DNA of 64,000 nucleotides from Paenibacillus rigui (GCF_002234615.1 NZ_NMQW01000020.1:62001-126000), one strand, 5' to 3'; positions 34,917-43,110 are shown, numbered from the stretch's first letter. Numbers and translations are program-made. The notes: generated from the letters alone by a model not told the origin.

Positions 34917-35570
34917 ATGAAATCATCATTATGGGAGCAGCTAGGTCAGCAATTCAGTATGCGTTGGGAAGATTTGCTGAAAGCAAGCCTGCAGCATATG
35001 GAGCTGGTTGTGCTATCCATGCTGTTGGCCATTCTGATCGGTGTTCCTCTGGGGATTCTTATTACCCGGATGCCATCGATCAAAGGCTGGGTGCTCGGCA
35101 CCGCAAGTATTTTACAAACAATTCCTAGTCTCGCACTGCTTGGCTTTATGATTCCTTTGTTCGGAATTGGGATCAACACGGCGATCGCGGCCTTATTCTT
35201 ATATTCTTTGCTGCCGATTATTCGCAATACATTTACGGGCATACAGGATGTGGACAAATCAACCTTGGAAGCGGCAAAGGGGATGGGCATGAAGGACGGC
35301 CAAATCCTGTTTAAAATTCAGCTGCCGCTCGCTTTGAACGTAATCATGGCGGGGATTCGCACGGCGACCGTCATCAATGTAGGCACCGCGACTTTGGCTG
35401 CTTTTATCGGAGCCGGAGGGCTGGGGGACTTTATTTTTATCGGGATTCAGCGGAATATTGACGCTCTGATCCTTATCGGTGCGCTGCCTGCCGCCATCCT
35501 TGCTTTGCTGCTGGACTTTTTGCTTGGCGTGATGGAACGGGTAACGACACCGAGAGGGTTGAAAATATAA
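34917..35570 (+). CDS. opuCB: Osmolyte ABC transporter permease
   Basis: A 217-residue permease with five or six membrane helices. The coupling (EAA) loop ending STLEAAKGMGMKDGQILFKIQLPLA contacts the ATPase. Classical OpuC has two different permeases (OpuCB and OpuCD). Only one is present here, so the channel is probably a homodimer. AGAAAGGAG precedes the start. It lies in an operon between the ATPase and binding-protein genes. Confidence 0.9.
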   Translation: MKSSLWEQLGQQFSMRWEDLLKASLQHMELVVLSMLLAILIGVPLGILITRMPSIKGWVLGTASILQTIPSLALLGFMIPLFGIGINTAIAALFLYSLLPIIRNTFTGIQDVDKSTLEAAKGMGMKDGQILFKIQLPLALNVIMAGIRTATVINVGTATLAAFIGAGGLGDFIFIGIQRNIDALILIGALPAAILALLLDFLLGVMERVTTPRGLKI

Positions 35571-35603
35571 TTTTATTTGTATAGGAAAGGGGATTGTGAA
35601 CCT

Positions 35604-36503
35604 ATGAGATTGAAAAAAGGACTTATGATAGGCATGGCATCAACGGTGTTGGCCGCGGCCTTGGCCGGATGCAGTTCGGCTCAAGGGAGCAAGGGGACCC
35701 TCACGATCGGCTCCAAAAATTTTACAGAAAATATATTGCTGGCCCATATGATGGCGGATGTGATTGAGGATCAGACTGATTTGAAGGTCGAGCGCAAAGT
35801 AAACCTGGGCGGCTCCAATGTGGCTTGGAAGGCACTGCTGAATAACGATATCCAGCTATACCCGGACTACACGGGAACTATAGTGGCTAACTACTATCAG
35901 GAGAAAACGGGAACAGCGGACGAAACGCTCAAAAAAACGCGGGAGCTAGTCAAAAAGGACAATGTCGTATTTACCGAGCCGTTCGGCTTCAACAATACGT
36001 ACACGTTGGCTGTTACGCAGGACACCGCTGCAAAATATAAGCTCAAAACGTTCAGCGATCTCGTGAAAGTATCCCCGAATCTTATTCTTGGCTGCGAGTT
36101 CGAGTTCAAGGATCGGCCGGACGGTTATCCGGGGTTGAACAAGACCTATGGCATGACCTTTAAAGAAGTCAAAGGGATGGATCACGGAATCATGTATCGT
36201 TCATTAACCGACAAAAATGTCGATGTCGTCGATGCTTTTTCGACCGATGGTCAGATCAAAATTAACAACCTGGTCATCCTTCAGGATGACAAATCATTCT
36301 TCCCCCCATATCATGCCGGACCCCTGGTACGCCAAGACACTTTGACCAAGTACCCCGAGGTCGAGAAAGCACTCCATACGCTCGAAGGAAAGCTGACGGA
36401 GCAGGTGATGCAGGAGCTGAATGCGAAGGTTGATTCCGAAGGATTGAAGGAAGAGACAGTAGCGATGGATTTCTTGAAGTCTCAAGGTTTGATCAAGAAA
36501 TAA
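35604..36503 (+). CDS. opuCC: Osmolyte ABC transporter substrate-binding lipoprotein
   Basis: A 299-residue lipoprotein. The signal peptide ends in a lipobox (ALAGC) with lipidated Cys23. The mature part is an OpuAC-type binding domain that starts LTIGSKNFTENILLAHMMADVI and contains YPDYTGT. Family members bind glycine betaine, carnitine, choline or related quaternary compounds through aromatic cages; the ligand here is not decided. ATG 35604 has AAAGGGGATTG upstream. It is the last gene of the operon and is followed by a terminator. Confidence 0.9.
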   Translation: MRLKKGLMIGMASTVLAAALAGCSSAQGSKGTLTIGSKNFTENILLAHMMADVIEDQTDLKVERKVNLGGSNVAWKALLNNDIQLYPDYTGTIVANYYQEKTGTADETLKKTRELVKKDNVVFTEPFGFNNTYTLAVTQDTAAKYKLKTFSDLVKVSPNLILGCEFEFKDRPDGYPGLNKTYGMTFKEVKGMDHGIMYRSLTDKNVDVVDAFSTDGQIKINNLVILQDDKSFFPPYHAGPLVRQDTLTKYPEVEKALHTLEGKLTEQVMQELNAKVDSEGLKEETVAMDFLKSQGLIKK

Positions 36504-36528
36504 GCATACAATGAGCAAGAGAATGAAG

Positions 36529-36555
36529 AAAAGCCTGAGCTATCAGGCTTTTTTT
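36529..36555 (+). terminator. Rho-independent terminator
   Basis: The arms AGCCTGA and TCAGGCT with a four-base loop are followed by TTTTTTT. It ends the osmolyte transporter operon. Confidence 0.9.
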
Positions 36556-36568
36556 GTTACGGCATCTG

Positions 36569-37156
36569 CTATTGGCTATAAATGAACCGATCGATAATAT
36601 CAAGCTGCTCCTCGGAATAGGGCTTTGAATTATCGAAGTAAAGAATGGATGAAGCAGGGAGGTCCCAATGAATATGACGGCGCAGTAACGATGGTTTGAA
36701 TTGATCCCAGTTGTCCAATTTCCAAGCATCGGAAGCCAACGTTCTCTGTTGAATCCGCTCACGATATTGCTCCGGATCAGGCAGAAACACATAAGCTACC
36801 CGAACATCAATCTCTTTCGAGGACAGTCCTTTTGACGAGAGCTCGGATTCAACCCAATGGGGGTTGTTAATTTCTTGAGTGAACGGTCCAACGACATAAG
36901 CATCGACCCCGAGCTCCACATTTTCCAAGGCTGCATCCATGCTGAGGCGATAGCCTAAATCTCTGCACCTGGTTTTGTATAATGGGGAATCGCGATCATT
37001 CGGATCCAATCCTGAAATTGTCATGATCACCTCTGCGGCGGGGCGGAGCAGCGTGTCCATATCAATAAAAGCCGCGCGGCGTTTTTTTGCTAAGGCTTTG
37101 GCGAGGGTAGTTTTTCCGGCGCCTGCCGGACCTAGGAAAAATACTAATTTGGGCAT
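36569..37156 (-). CDS. P-loop kinase-like ATPase
   Basis: A protein of about 195 residues with a P-loop GPAGAGKTT at residues 8-16, an acidic segment FIDMDTLLRP resembling a substrate-binding Asp, and a later Arg-rich region of the lid type. It belongs to the broad family of small-molecule and zeta-toxin-like kinases. No antitoxin gene is adjacent, so a metabolic kinase is more likely. The ATG has AAAGGAGGCC upstream. Confidence 0.72.
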   Translation of the reverse strand: MPKLVFFLGPAGAGKTTLAKALAKKRRAAFIDMDTLLRPAAEVIMTISGLDPNDRDSPLYKTRCRDLGYRLSMDAALENVELGVDAYVVGPFTQEINNPHWVESELSSKGLSSKEIDVRVAYVFLPDPEQYRERIQQRTLASDAWKLDNWDQFKPSLLRRHIHWDLPASSILYFDNSKPYSEEQLDIIDRFIYSQ

Positions 37157-37261
37157 AGGGCCTCCTTTGTGCAAAATATGGATAAAATTACAGGAATACC
37201 GTCGCTCTGAACCTGTGCCGATTATTTCGTGAAGGTACCTCGGTTTGGACTCCGAATCGTT

Positions 37262-38149
37262 CTAAATACCCGAATAAATAATATTCCTAAGCTGGATGAC
37301 AAGACTTTTAAGCTCCTTCTCTCTTTCCAAATAGTATAGCGAAGCTTGCAGTAACGGAAAATTTGGTTTCGCTTTTCTAACCTCCGACTGGATAAAATGG
37401 TAAACCTCTTTAAGCTCCGAACGATGTTCGGCGCCGGACGGAAGAGCGTTAAGGGCTGAATCCATCTCCCGGAATAGCTCGGTAAGGAATTGCTCCCTCT
37501 CCCCTTGGCGGTCCTCCAGCCCCCAGCTTAAATACCTTTCGAACGAAGCTTGTTTCAGCAGAGGCTTCAGACCGGAGGCTATCATATGCTTAATGAGCAC
37601 ATTGAGCTTATCCAAAATGAACTTTGCCGTTTCCTCGAGCGATAACGACTTTTCCTCATAAACGATCCAAAATAGATACTCCTTCAGAATCGCTCGATAG
37701 ATGGAAACCAAATCCCACAAGTATGGTTGGATATCTTCACCGTACATATGCAGCAAGCACTCGCTATGCCATCGGATGAGCCGCCCCCTAATCTTGTGTC
37801 TAAGCGGTCGGAACTTGGGATCCTGTTGGATGGGGAGCTCCGAAAATTCGACCAGAATATGCTTGTACTCCATAAAAAAACGGAATCGCAGAATGATCTG
37901 CTGTAGAAACTGCTCTTCCGACGAGAGTCCGGGGGAGCGCGTCAGCTCATCGACTTGATCGAAATAGGCGTTATGGCATTGATCAAACACCTCGCTGAAG
38001 AGGTCTTCCTTGGAAGGGAAATATTTATAGACGGATCCTTTGGCAATACCACAATCCTCGGCAATATCCTGTATCGTCGTCGAAAGAAACCCCCGTTCTT
38101 TAAAAAGCTTCGTCGCCGATTTTAAAACCTCTTCCCTTGTCACACTCAT
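37262..38149 (-). CDS. TetR/AcrR-family transcriptional regulator
   Basis: A protein of about 295 residues, longer than the usual 190-220. The N-terminal helix-turn-helix is TIQDIAEDCGIAKGSVYKYFPSKEDLF. The long, all-helical ligand domain has no recognisable subfamily. ATG 38149 is chosen with GAGGGG upstream. It is divergent from the isochorismatase-like gene, and a 13-base inverted repeat lies between them. It probably represses that gene and perhaps the MFS exporter. Confidence 0.85.
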   Translation of the reverse strand: MSVTREEVLKSATKLFKERGFLSTTIQDIAEDCGIAKGSVYKYFPSKEDLFSEVFDQCHNAYFDQVDELTRSPGLSSEEQFLQQIILRFRFFMEYKHILVEFSELPIQQDPKFRPLRHKIRGRLIRWHSECLLHMYGEDIQPYLWDLVSIYRAILKEYLFWIVYEEKSLSLEETAKFILDKLNVLIKHMIASGLKPLLKQASFERYLSWGLEDRQGEREQFLTELFREMDSALNALPSGAEHRSELKEVYHFIQSEVRKAKPNFPLLQASLYYLEREKELKSLVIQLRNIIYSGI

Positions 38150-38192
38150 AAACAAAATCCCCTCGACTTGACTATTTATGAATTATGGTACA

Positions 38193-38234
38193 AAATAATA
38201 AACATCAAGTCAAATGACCCTATGTTTATTATTT
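38193..38234. promoter_or_regulatory. Inverted repeat in the divergent TetR/hydrolase promoter region
   Basis: AAATAATAAACAT (38193-38205) and ATGTTTATTATTT (38222-38234) form a perfect 13-base inverted repeat with a 16-base spacer. A minus-strand -35-like TTGACT lies in the spacer. It is a good candidate operator for the TetR protein. Confidence 0.6.
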
Positions 38235-38275
38235 AAAACATACGGTCAAATTTAAACGGTGGGGAGAACATTCGA

Positions 38276-38848
38276 ATGGAAAAATTATTAGATCCACAAA
38301 AAACAGCATTGGTTGTAATTGATTTGCAAAAATGGTTAGGCAATCAATACGCCCCTTATTCCGCTGAGCAGGTGGTAACTAACGCCGCCGCCTTAGCAGA
38401 TGCTTTCCGTGAGCAAGGCTCTATGGTTGCACTGGTCCGGGTATCTAGCAAAGATCTGAAGGATATCCCGAGACCGAAGTTGGATTCGCCCGCACCACCA
38501 CTGAATCTACCTGAGGGATGGGATCAAATCGTCCCGGAAATGCGGGTCGCCGAGACAGACCATATCATCACTAAGAAGCAATGGGGAGCTTTTTACGGAA
38601 CGGAGCTCGACCTTCAGTTGCGCCGCCGGGGAATCGACACCATCGTCTTATGCGGCATCGCTACCGGGCTTGGCGTGGATACGACCGCGCGGGAAGCGTT
38701 TATGCACGGGTATCAGCTGATTTTGGCGACCGATGCCATGACCGGATTTTCCCAAACCGAGCACGATCACGTGACCAATTTCATTTTTCCACGCATCGGG
38801 CGTTCTCGGACAACGCAGGAAATCATCTCCGAATTTGCTGAAGCTTGA
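38276..38848 (+). CDS. Isochorismatase-like hydrolase
   Basis: A 190-residue protein of the isochorismatase-like (cysteine hydrolase) superfamily. The catalytic Asp is in VVIDLQ and the Lys is in ITKKQWGAF. The loop that in cysteine hydrolases holds the nucleophile reads GIATGLGVDTTAREA, with Gly instead of Cys. This resembles isochorismatases proper, which work without the Cys, but the cofactor pathway genes are absent. The substrate is unknown. GGTGGGGAG precedes ATG 38276. Confidence 0.85.
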   Translation: MEKLLDPQKTALVVIDLQKWLGNQYAPYSAEQVVTNAAALADAFREQGSMVALVRVSSKDLKDIPRPKLDSPAPPLNLPEGWDQIVPEMRVAETDHIITKKQWGAFYGTELDLQLRRRGIDTIVLCGIATGLGVDTTAREAFMHGYQLILATDAMTGFSQTEHDHVTNFIFPRIGRSRTTQEIISEFAEA

Positions 38849-38861
38849 ATCTAAATGAGAT

Positions 38862-38902
38862 GTGCCCTTGGATTTATCAGCTAAGCTGACATCCAAGGGC
38901 AC
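38862..38902 (+). other. Strong hairpin after the isochorismatase-like gene
   Basis: Arms of 11 bases (TGCCCTTGGAT and ATCCAAGGGCA) and an inner stem make a stable hairpin but no T-run follows. It may be an attenuator, a processing signal or a weak terminator before the MFS gene. Confidence 0.55.
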
Positions 38903-39074
38903 CAAAACGCCCTGGCCATTGGAAGACGGAGGGAGATGAAACGCGGTGTGGGAATCAAGCGGTCAGAATCGCTCTGTGCAGCTGCAGCGGTTTCCATCGG
39001 ATTCACAGAAGGATGCGTTGCGGCCAGAGTGGGGCTAAAAACGCTCCTCGCCAGTTCATGACAAAGTTGAAATC

Positions 39075-40601
39075 ATGAGGATAGCCAGAAAGCCGGTGAA
39101 AACATTACTTCATAGTGAGGGGTTGATCTCTATTTCCCAAAGGAGAAGTCCCAAGTCCAATAAGATGTACCCCTGGTTTGTTTTATCTGTAACCAGTCTC
39201 GGCGCGTTCCTGGTTCTGATCAATATCGGAACGCTAAATGTCGCATTGCCAGAATTAAGTCAGCATTTTCATGCCAATGCCTCAGCTTCCAGCTGGATTT
39301 TGCTTTCTTATATGCTGGTAAATACTATCCTGATTTTAATCTTTGGGCAAATTTCGGATATTTTCGGAAGAGTCCGGATGTATTTACTAGGAATGGCCGT
39401 CTTTACCGTATCCAGTCTACTACTTGGTTATGCGCCTAATGTAGAGATACTAATTCTTCTTCGGATCGTACAGGCTGCCGGAGGTGCACTCGTGGTGACA
39501 AACACTACACCGCTGATCACCGATGCATTTCCCCAATCGCAGCTCGGTACCGGACTCGGTCTGAATATATTGTCCGCTTCCGTCGCGCAGGTGCTTGGCC
39601 CGGTCGTCGGCGGCATGGTCACGACCGCTTGGGGCTGGAGGTGGGTGTTCTGGTTTAATGTCCCCTTTGGAATCATTGCTCTCATCTGGGGGCTCTGGAT
39701 TCTAAAGGAGAAGCCCCTAACTCAGCGCCATACAAAAGTGGACGGATATGGAGGCATCATGATATTTGTCGCTCTAGCGGGTCTAATCATTGCTTTATCC
39801 GAAGGGGGAGAGCAGGGCTGGGGAGACAAGCAGGTGATCGGAGGTTTTGCCGTATTCGCCATATTTACTCCTTTATTTTTATGGCATGAGCATCGTTCAA
39901 CATCACCTTTACTGGATTTAAGCCTTTTTGAAAGCTGGACGTTCAGTATGGGGAACATCGCTACATTCTTTAATTCCTTTGCACGAACGGCGGTTGCTCT
40001 GCTCTTCGCTCTCTACTACCAATTTGCCTTCCATCAAAATGCGCTTGATGCCGGTCTCAGGATCCTTCCAATTACGATAGGGATGTTGGTCATTTCTCCG
40101 ATCGCCGGCATGTTGACTAAGAAGGCAGCCATTCGAGTTCTGGCCTCACTTGGAATTCTCATTTCTATAGCCGGACTGCTATTACTCCTATTCGTAGTCG
40201 GGGGCCATTTCCCTTACGGGGTGACCGCTTGCGGCATGCTGTTAATCGGGATCGGGACCGGTTTATTTCTTACCCCCAATACGACGGAGATCATGTCATG
40301 CGTTCCAGAGCAAAGCCGTGGGATGGCGAATGGACTGCGATCCATGCTATATAACTTGGGCCAGGTACTGAGTACGGCCCTTTCTTTAACCATCGTCGGC
40401 GCAGCGCTGCCAGTCCACCTGAAGAACGTGCTGTATTCCGGAAAGAACAATGTGATTTCGGCCGTTGATTTTGCATTTATCATTCACGGTTACCGCTGGG
40501 TCATCATCGTATTAATAGGGACTTCTCTACTGGCTCTTGCATCCTCATGGTTCCGTCCACAACAGAAACAAGCTTGCAAAAGCTCTTCAGCGGCCACTTG
40601 A
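39075..40601 (+). CDS. MFS drug:proton antiporter of the DHA2 type
   Basis: A 508-residue transporter with about 14 membrane helices. The DHA2 family marks are the motif in loop 2-3 (FGQISDIFGRVRMYLLG), the helix-5 motif (LGPVVGGMVTTAWGWRWVFWFNVPFG) and an early Asn/Asp-poor helix. It probably exports hydrophobic compounds. The start is uncertain: ATG 39075 has a poor site, and ATG 39165 just before YPWFVLSV could serve. It may be co-regulated with the isochorismatase-like gene by the TetR protein. Confidence 0.87.
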   Translation: MRIARKPVKTLLHSEGLISISQRRSPKSNKMYPWFVLSVTSLGAFLVLINIGTLNVALPELSQHFHANASASSWILLSYMLVNTILILIFGQISDIFGRVRMYLLGMAVFTVSSLLLGYAPNVEILILLRIVQAAGGALVVTNTTPLITDAFPQSQLGTGLGLNILSASVAQVLGPVVGGMVTTAWGWRWVFWFNVPFGIIALIWGLWILKEKPLTQRHTKVDGYGGIMIFVALAGLIIALSEGGEQGWGDKQVIGGFAVFAIFTPLFLWHEHRSTSPLLDLSLFESWTFSMGNIATFFNSFARTAVALLFALYYQFAFHQNALDAGLRILPITIGMLVISPIAGMLTKKAAIRVLASLGILISIAGLLLLLFVVGGHFPYGVTACGMLLIGIGTGLFLTPNTTEIMSCVPEQSRGMANGLRSMLYNLGQVLSTALSLTIVGAALPVHLKNVLYSGKNNVISAVDFAFIIHGYRWVIIVLIGTSLLALASSWFRPQQKQACKSSSAAT

Positions 40602-40927
40602 TTTTGACGCATTGATGCCACGTCAATTCCGGATGGGAGCACATCAACCTGACTGGCGATTGCACATGGCAACAGAGCAATCAGGTGGCACCTAGCAAGT
40701 ACAGCCGTTACGCCCAGAGTAACTCTTAGTGTAATGATTTTTACCGTTTCGTGAGGTGAACCCTTATCGTCGAACCTAATTCGAATTCAAATGGAAGTTA
40801 AGATAGTTACATAATATTTAATATGTAAACTAATTCGATAAATAGTGTCGAGTTATCTAAGCCGATTGTGTCATGTGCTAATTTTTTATTGTTATGTATT
40901 GGAACGAAAAGCAAGTAAACATTAAGG
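40602..40927. other. AT-rich intergenic stretch
   Basis: No gene is seen. It contains copy 2 of the ACATAA-N6-TTATGT palindrome (40807-40828) and a drop in G+C relative to the flanks. Confidence 0.4.
40807..40828. repeat. Palindrome ACATAA-N6-TTATGT, copy 2
   Basis: TTACATA and TATGTAA form perfect seven-base arms around an eight-base AT centre; relative to the consensus the right inner base differs. It lies about 100 bases before the MFS remnant. Confidence 0.5.
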
Positions 40928-41097
40928 ATGATGATGTTTACATCCTATTCCATATTACTCGTACTGATCAATTTGTTTGTGGGATCAATGGTTGGATTAG
41001 AAAGAACCGTCCTTCCTTTACTAGGGGAAAAAGTAAGTTCATCATTCGAATTTTTACGATTGTACTCTTGCCATTCACTGGATATATGTTACAATGA
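40928..41097 (+). pseudogene. Remnant of an MFS transporter gene
   Basis: ATG 40928 starts a frame whose first 33 residues (LLVLINLFVGSMVGLERTVL, then PLLGE) match the start of an MFS transporter type I recall from Bacillota. After the segment GEK the frame becomes meaningless, and a hydrophobic stretch (IFTIVLLPFTGYML) appears in another frame up to 41097. A perfect terminator follows at 41100. This suggests a gene that has lost nearly all its interior. Confidence 0.45.
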
Positions 41098-41099
41098 AC

Positions 41100-41126
41100 A
41101 AAAGATACCGAATGGTATCTTTTGTT
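41100..41126 (+). terminator. Rho-independent terminator
   Basis: AAAAGATACC and GGTATCTTTT pair perfectly around GAAT and are followed by a short T/G tract. Confidence 0.8.
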
Positions 41127-41175
41127 GCTGAAATGAGTTACTCCCAAAAATGTTATTGAAAAGGAGTGTTGTCCC

Positions 41176-41823
41176 ATGACGGTTCACGAGCTATTGGAAC
41201 AAGCAAAAGAAGGCTTTATCGCTAAAGTGCCTGCAGAGGCACAGGAGAGTATTTTTCTCCATATCCAGGAGCAGCAGCAATCCGGTACAGCATTTGGCTT
41301 GAAAGAAGGGGACAAAGCCCCGAATTTTACGCTAACCAACCCGCTGGGGGAGCAAGTCACGCTGTATGACGAGCTTGCCAAAAGCTCGGTTGTCCTGACC
41401 TTTTACCGCGGCAGCTGGTGTCCGTTTTGCAATATCCAGCTTAGGGGCTACCAGCAAATTTTGTCAGATATACAAAGGCTGGGTGCCCAGCTGATTGCCG
41501 TTTCCCCGCAAAGCCCCGACAACACGCTGACCCAAAAGGAGAAAGAGCAGCTGACCTTCCAGGTGCTAAGCGATCCGGACGGTCGTGCCGCCGAAAGCTA
41601 CAACATTTTGTTTCAATTACCCGATTACCTTCAAAATACGTTTAAAAATACGCTTAAGCGGGATCTCAGCGAGTTCAATCAAACCGACCGCTGGATTTTG
41701 CCGATTCCGGCCACGTATATTATCAATAAAGATGGAATCATCCGCTACGCCTATGTTAATCCCGATTTCATGAAGCGAATGGAGCCTTTAGAAATCATCG
41801 ATCAATTGAAGAACGATAAGTGA
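41176..41823 (+). CDS. Peroxiredoxin-like (AhpC/TSA family) protein
   Basis: A 215-residue thioredoxin-fold protein. The active-site motif is WCPFC (about residues 83-87) after VVLTFYRGS, in the place of the peroxidatic cysteine of peroxiredoxins, and a cis-Pro segment LPIPATYII lies near residue 178. The CxxC form belongs to a peroxiredoxin-like subgroup that may reduce peroxides or disulfides. The N-terminal 40 residues are helical and outside the fold. AAAAGGAGTG precedes ATG 41176. Confidence 0.82.
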   Translation: MTVHELLEQAKEGFIAKVPAEAQESIFLHIQEQQQSGTAFGLKEGDKAPNFTLTNPLGEQVTLYDELAKSSVVLTFYRGSWCPFCNIQLRGYQQILSDIQRLGAQLIAVSPQSPDNTLTQKEKEQLTFQVLSDPDGRAAESYNILFQLPDYLQNTFKNTLKRDLSEFNQTDRWILPIPATYIINKDGIIRYAYVNPDFMKRMEPLEIIDQLKNDK

Positions 41824-41848
41824 GCTATACGATGAGCACATCTTAAAC

Positions 41849-41878
41849 AATATTATGTTAACATAATATTTATTATGT
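41849..41878. repeat. Overlapping palindromes, copy 3 of ACATAA-N6-TTATGT
   Basis: A perfect 22-base palindrome at 41849-41870 (centre TTAA) overlaps a perfect ACATAA-TATTTA-TTATGT element at 41861-41878. Three half-sites therefore lie in a row just after the peroxiredoxin stop. Confidence 0.6.
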
Positions 41879-42215
41879 AAATATAATGAGAGGGCGCTAA
41901 CGCCGCCTTAATGAGGGGAGTATGAAGCACGTGGATTTTTCGGCCACCAGTACGATCTCGATGTTTCTTTTGCAGAGGCTGGGTTCAGATGAAGAGGGAA
42001 CAGGAAAAAGGCTGCCTTGCAGCCTTTTTTAAACAGAAGGAGTATGGAGTAGAAGGGAAGGGAGGAGAGAAAACGTCCAGCTGGAAGCTCGTATTCTAGA
42101 CCACTGTAAAAGTCTTCATCCCTTTTCTCCCCCCCCACACAAACCTATAGGTATAGGGCTCACCCAATGGCGCCGCGAGGTGTTTTTTTGTTAATATTAA
42201 TAAATGTTAATAGCA
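41879..42215. other. Intergenic stretch
   Basis: Apart from the terminator at 42005-42030 it holds only a possible 36-codon frame from ATG 41922, with GAGGGGAG upstream, which runs through the terminator hairpin and has no recognisable features. I do not count it as a gene. Confidence 0.4.
42005..42030 (+). terminator. Rho-independent terminator
   Basis: AAAAAGGCTG and CAGCCTTTTT pair perfectly around a five-base loop. Confidence 0.88.
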
Positions 42216-42644
42216 TTAACTACTTGATTGATACAGGAGTGCTTGTGCGATACCAACGAAATACTCCGATTCCCGTCGGATATGATTCAGTACCGTGATG
42301 GCTGTAGGATTGCTTTTCAGCGCAGGACTGGACGCAGCCAGGTGATCGAGCAACTTTATGAATTGTTCGCTCTGCTTTAAAGCATACTGAACCAGATTCA
42401 TGATTTGCTGATAAACCTCCGGGCTAACATGGTCCATCCGGGATACCGTTTCAATATATCGAACAAATAGCGCCTGCGTTTGCGACAATACTTGTTCCCA
42501 TTCTTTCAACGATTGAACGAAAGGCTCCTCCAGATTCGGAACCAGTGCCCGGATCACATCGGTATGCTCCGCTTCTTGATGCTTCCAAAATTCCCCTTCA
42601 TCCAATATGCGCAGCGGCATTTTATCTCCGTAAAAATATTGCAA
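42216..42644 (-). CDS. DUF2935-like helical protein
   Basis: A 142-residue all-helical protein with an early EFWKHQEAEHTDVI segment (HxxEH arrangement) and a late HIRRESEYFVGIA segment, as in the DUF2935 family, a ferritin-like helical bundle of unknown function found in spore formers. The start is TTG 42644, directly supported by GGAGGTGA six bases upstream; an ATG eight codons later is less likely. A CATAAACTA element 38 bases upstream resembles the -10 box of mother-cell sigma factors. Confidence 0.7.
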   Translation of the reverse strand: MQYFYGDKMPLRILDEGEFWKHQEAEHTDVIRALVPNLEEPFVQSLKEWEQVLSQTQALFVRYIETVSRMDHVSPEVYQQIMNLVQYALKQSEQFIKLLDHLAASSPALKSNPTAITVLNHIRRESEYFVGIAQALLYQSSS

Positions 42645-42681
42645 GTCAAATCACCTCCATCTCCCACAATTCCGGTCCATG

Positions 42682-42690
42682 TAGTTTATG
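42682..42690 (-). promoter_or_regulatory. Possible sigma-E/sigma-K -10 element
   Basis: Read on the minus strand this is CATAAACTA, which fits the CATA-N3-TA pattern of mother-cell sigma factors; an ATA lies about 15 bases upstream as a possible -35. It is correctly placed for the DUF2935-like gene. Confidence 0.4.
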
Positions 42691-42740
42691 TGCGGCCCGT
42701 TGTTTTATGACGATTGCATAGTTTGAATAATTTAATGTAT

Positions 42741-42758
42741 ACATAACAATTATTATGT
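42741..42758. repeat. Palindrome ACATAA-N6-TTATGT, copy 4
   Basis: A perfect 6+6 inverted repeat with spacer CAATTA. It lies about 100 bases upstream of the DUF2935-like gene and a similar distance upstream of the Sm-like gene on the other strand. Confidence 0.55.
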
Positions 42759-42807
42759 CTACAAATAAAACTCTGGTGTTGGATGCATATTTTCTCTTAA
42801 CTCTATC

Positions 42808-42835
42808 ACCCTTGTGTGTAAACTATCATAAATTA
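42808..42835 (+). promoter_or_regulatory. Possible sigma-K-type sporulation promoter
   Basis: CATAAATTA (42827-42835) matches CATA-N3-TA, and an AC dinucleotide at 42808-42809 lies 17 bases upstream, as in sigma-K promoters. It stands before the two Sm-like small genes. Confidence 0.45.
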
Positions 42836-42863
42836 TAAAGATTGCAAAAAGGAGGTGGATGAG

Positions 42864-43091
42864 ATGATAGATTCAACGTCACGTTACTTGCATAAGCTTC
42901 AAAGCCGTTGCAAGAGATGGTCAATAAAGTGGCTGCTGCACCGTTATTTGATGGAGATCATAACCGTGGTCACTAGTGGCGGTATGGTCGTCGGCACCTT
43001 AGTTGCCATTGGTTCCGATTATATTGAATTGCTCGAACCGAACGGGGATCGGGTCCTGGTGCCGCTGGACAGTCTGGAATCATTTTCATAG
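42864..43091 (+). CDS. Small DUF2642/Sm-like protein
   Basis: A 75-residue protein: a basic N-terminal helix, then a small beta fold with TSGGMVVGTLVAIGSDYIELLEPNGDRVLVPLDSL. The pattern (strand, glycine turn, strand, then -DYI-L-) is that of the DUF2642/Sm-like proteins common in Bacillales, often linked to sporulation. The function is unknown. ATG 42864 has AAAGGAGGTGG upstream. The next gene is a distant relative, and both are probably made from the sigma-K-like promoter at 42808. Confidence 0.55.
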   Translation: MIDSTSRYLHKLQSRCKRWSIKWLLHRYLMEIITVVTSGGMVVGTLVAIGSDYIELLEPNGDRVLVPLDSLESFS

Positions 43092-43110
43092 AGGGAAGGA
43101 GGCTATTCGT

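Noticed and set aside
36569-37156. Zeta-type toxin
   Set aside because: Only the P-loop kinase fold supports this; there is no antitoxin gene next to it.
41922-42032. Possible 36-codon gene with GAGGGGAG before its ATG
   Set aside because: It runs through a perfect terminator hairpin and shows no feature of a real protein.
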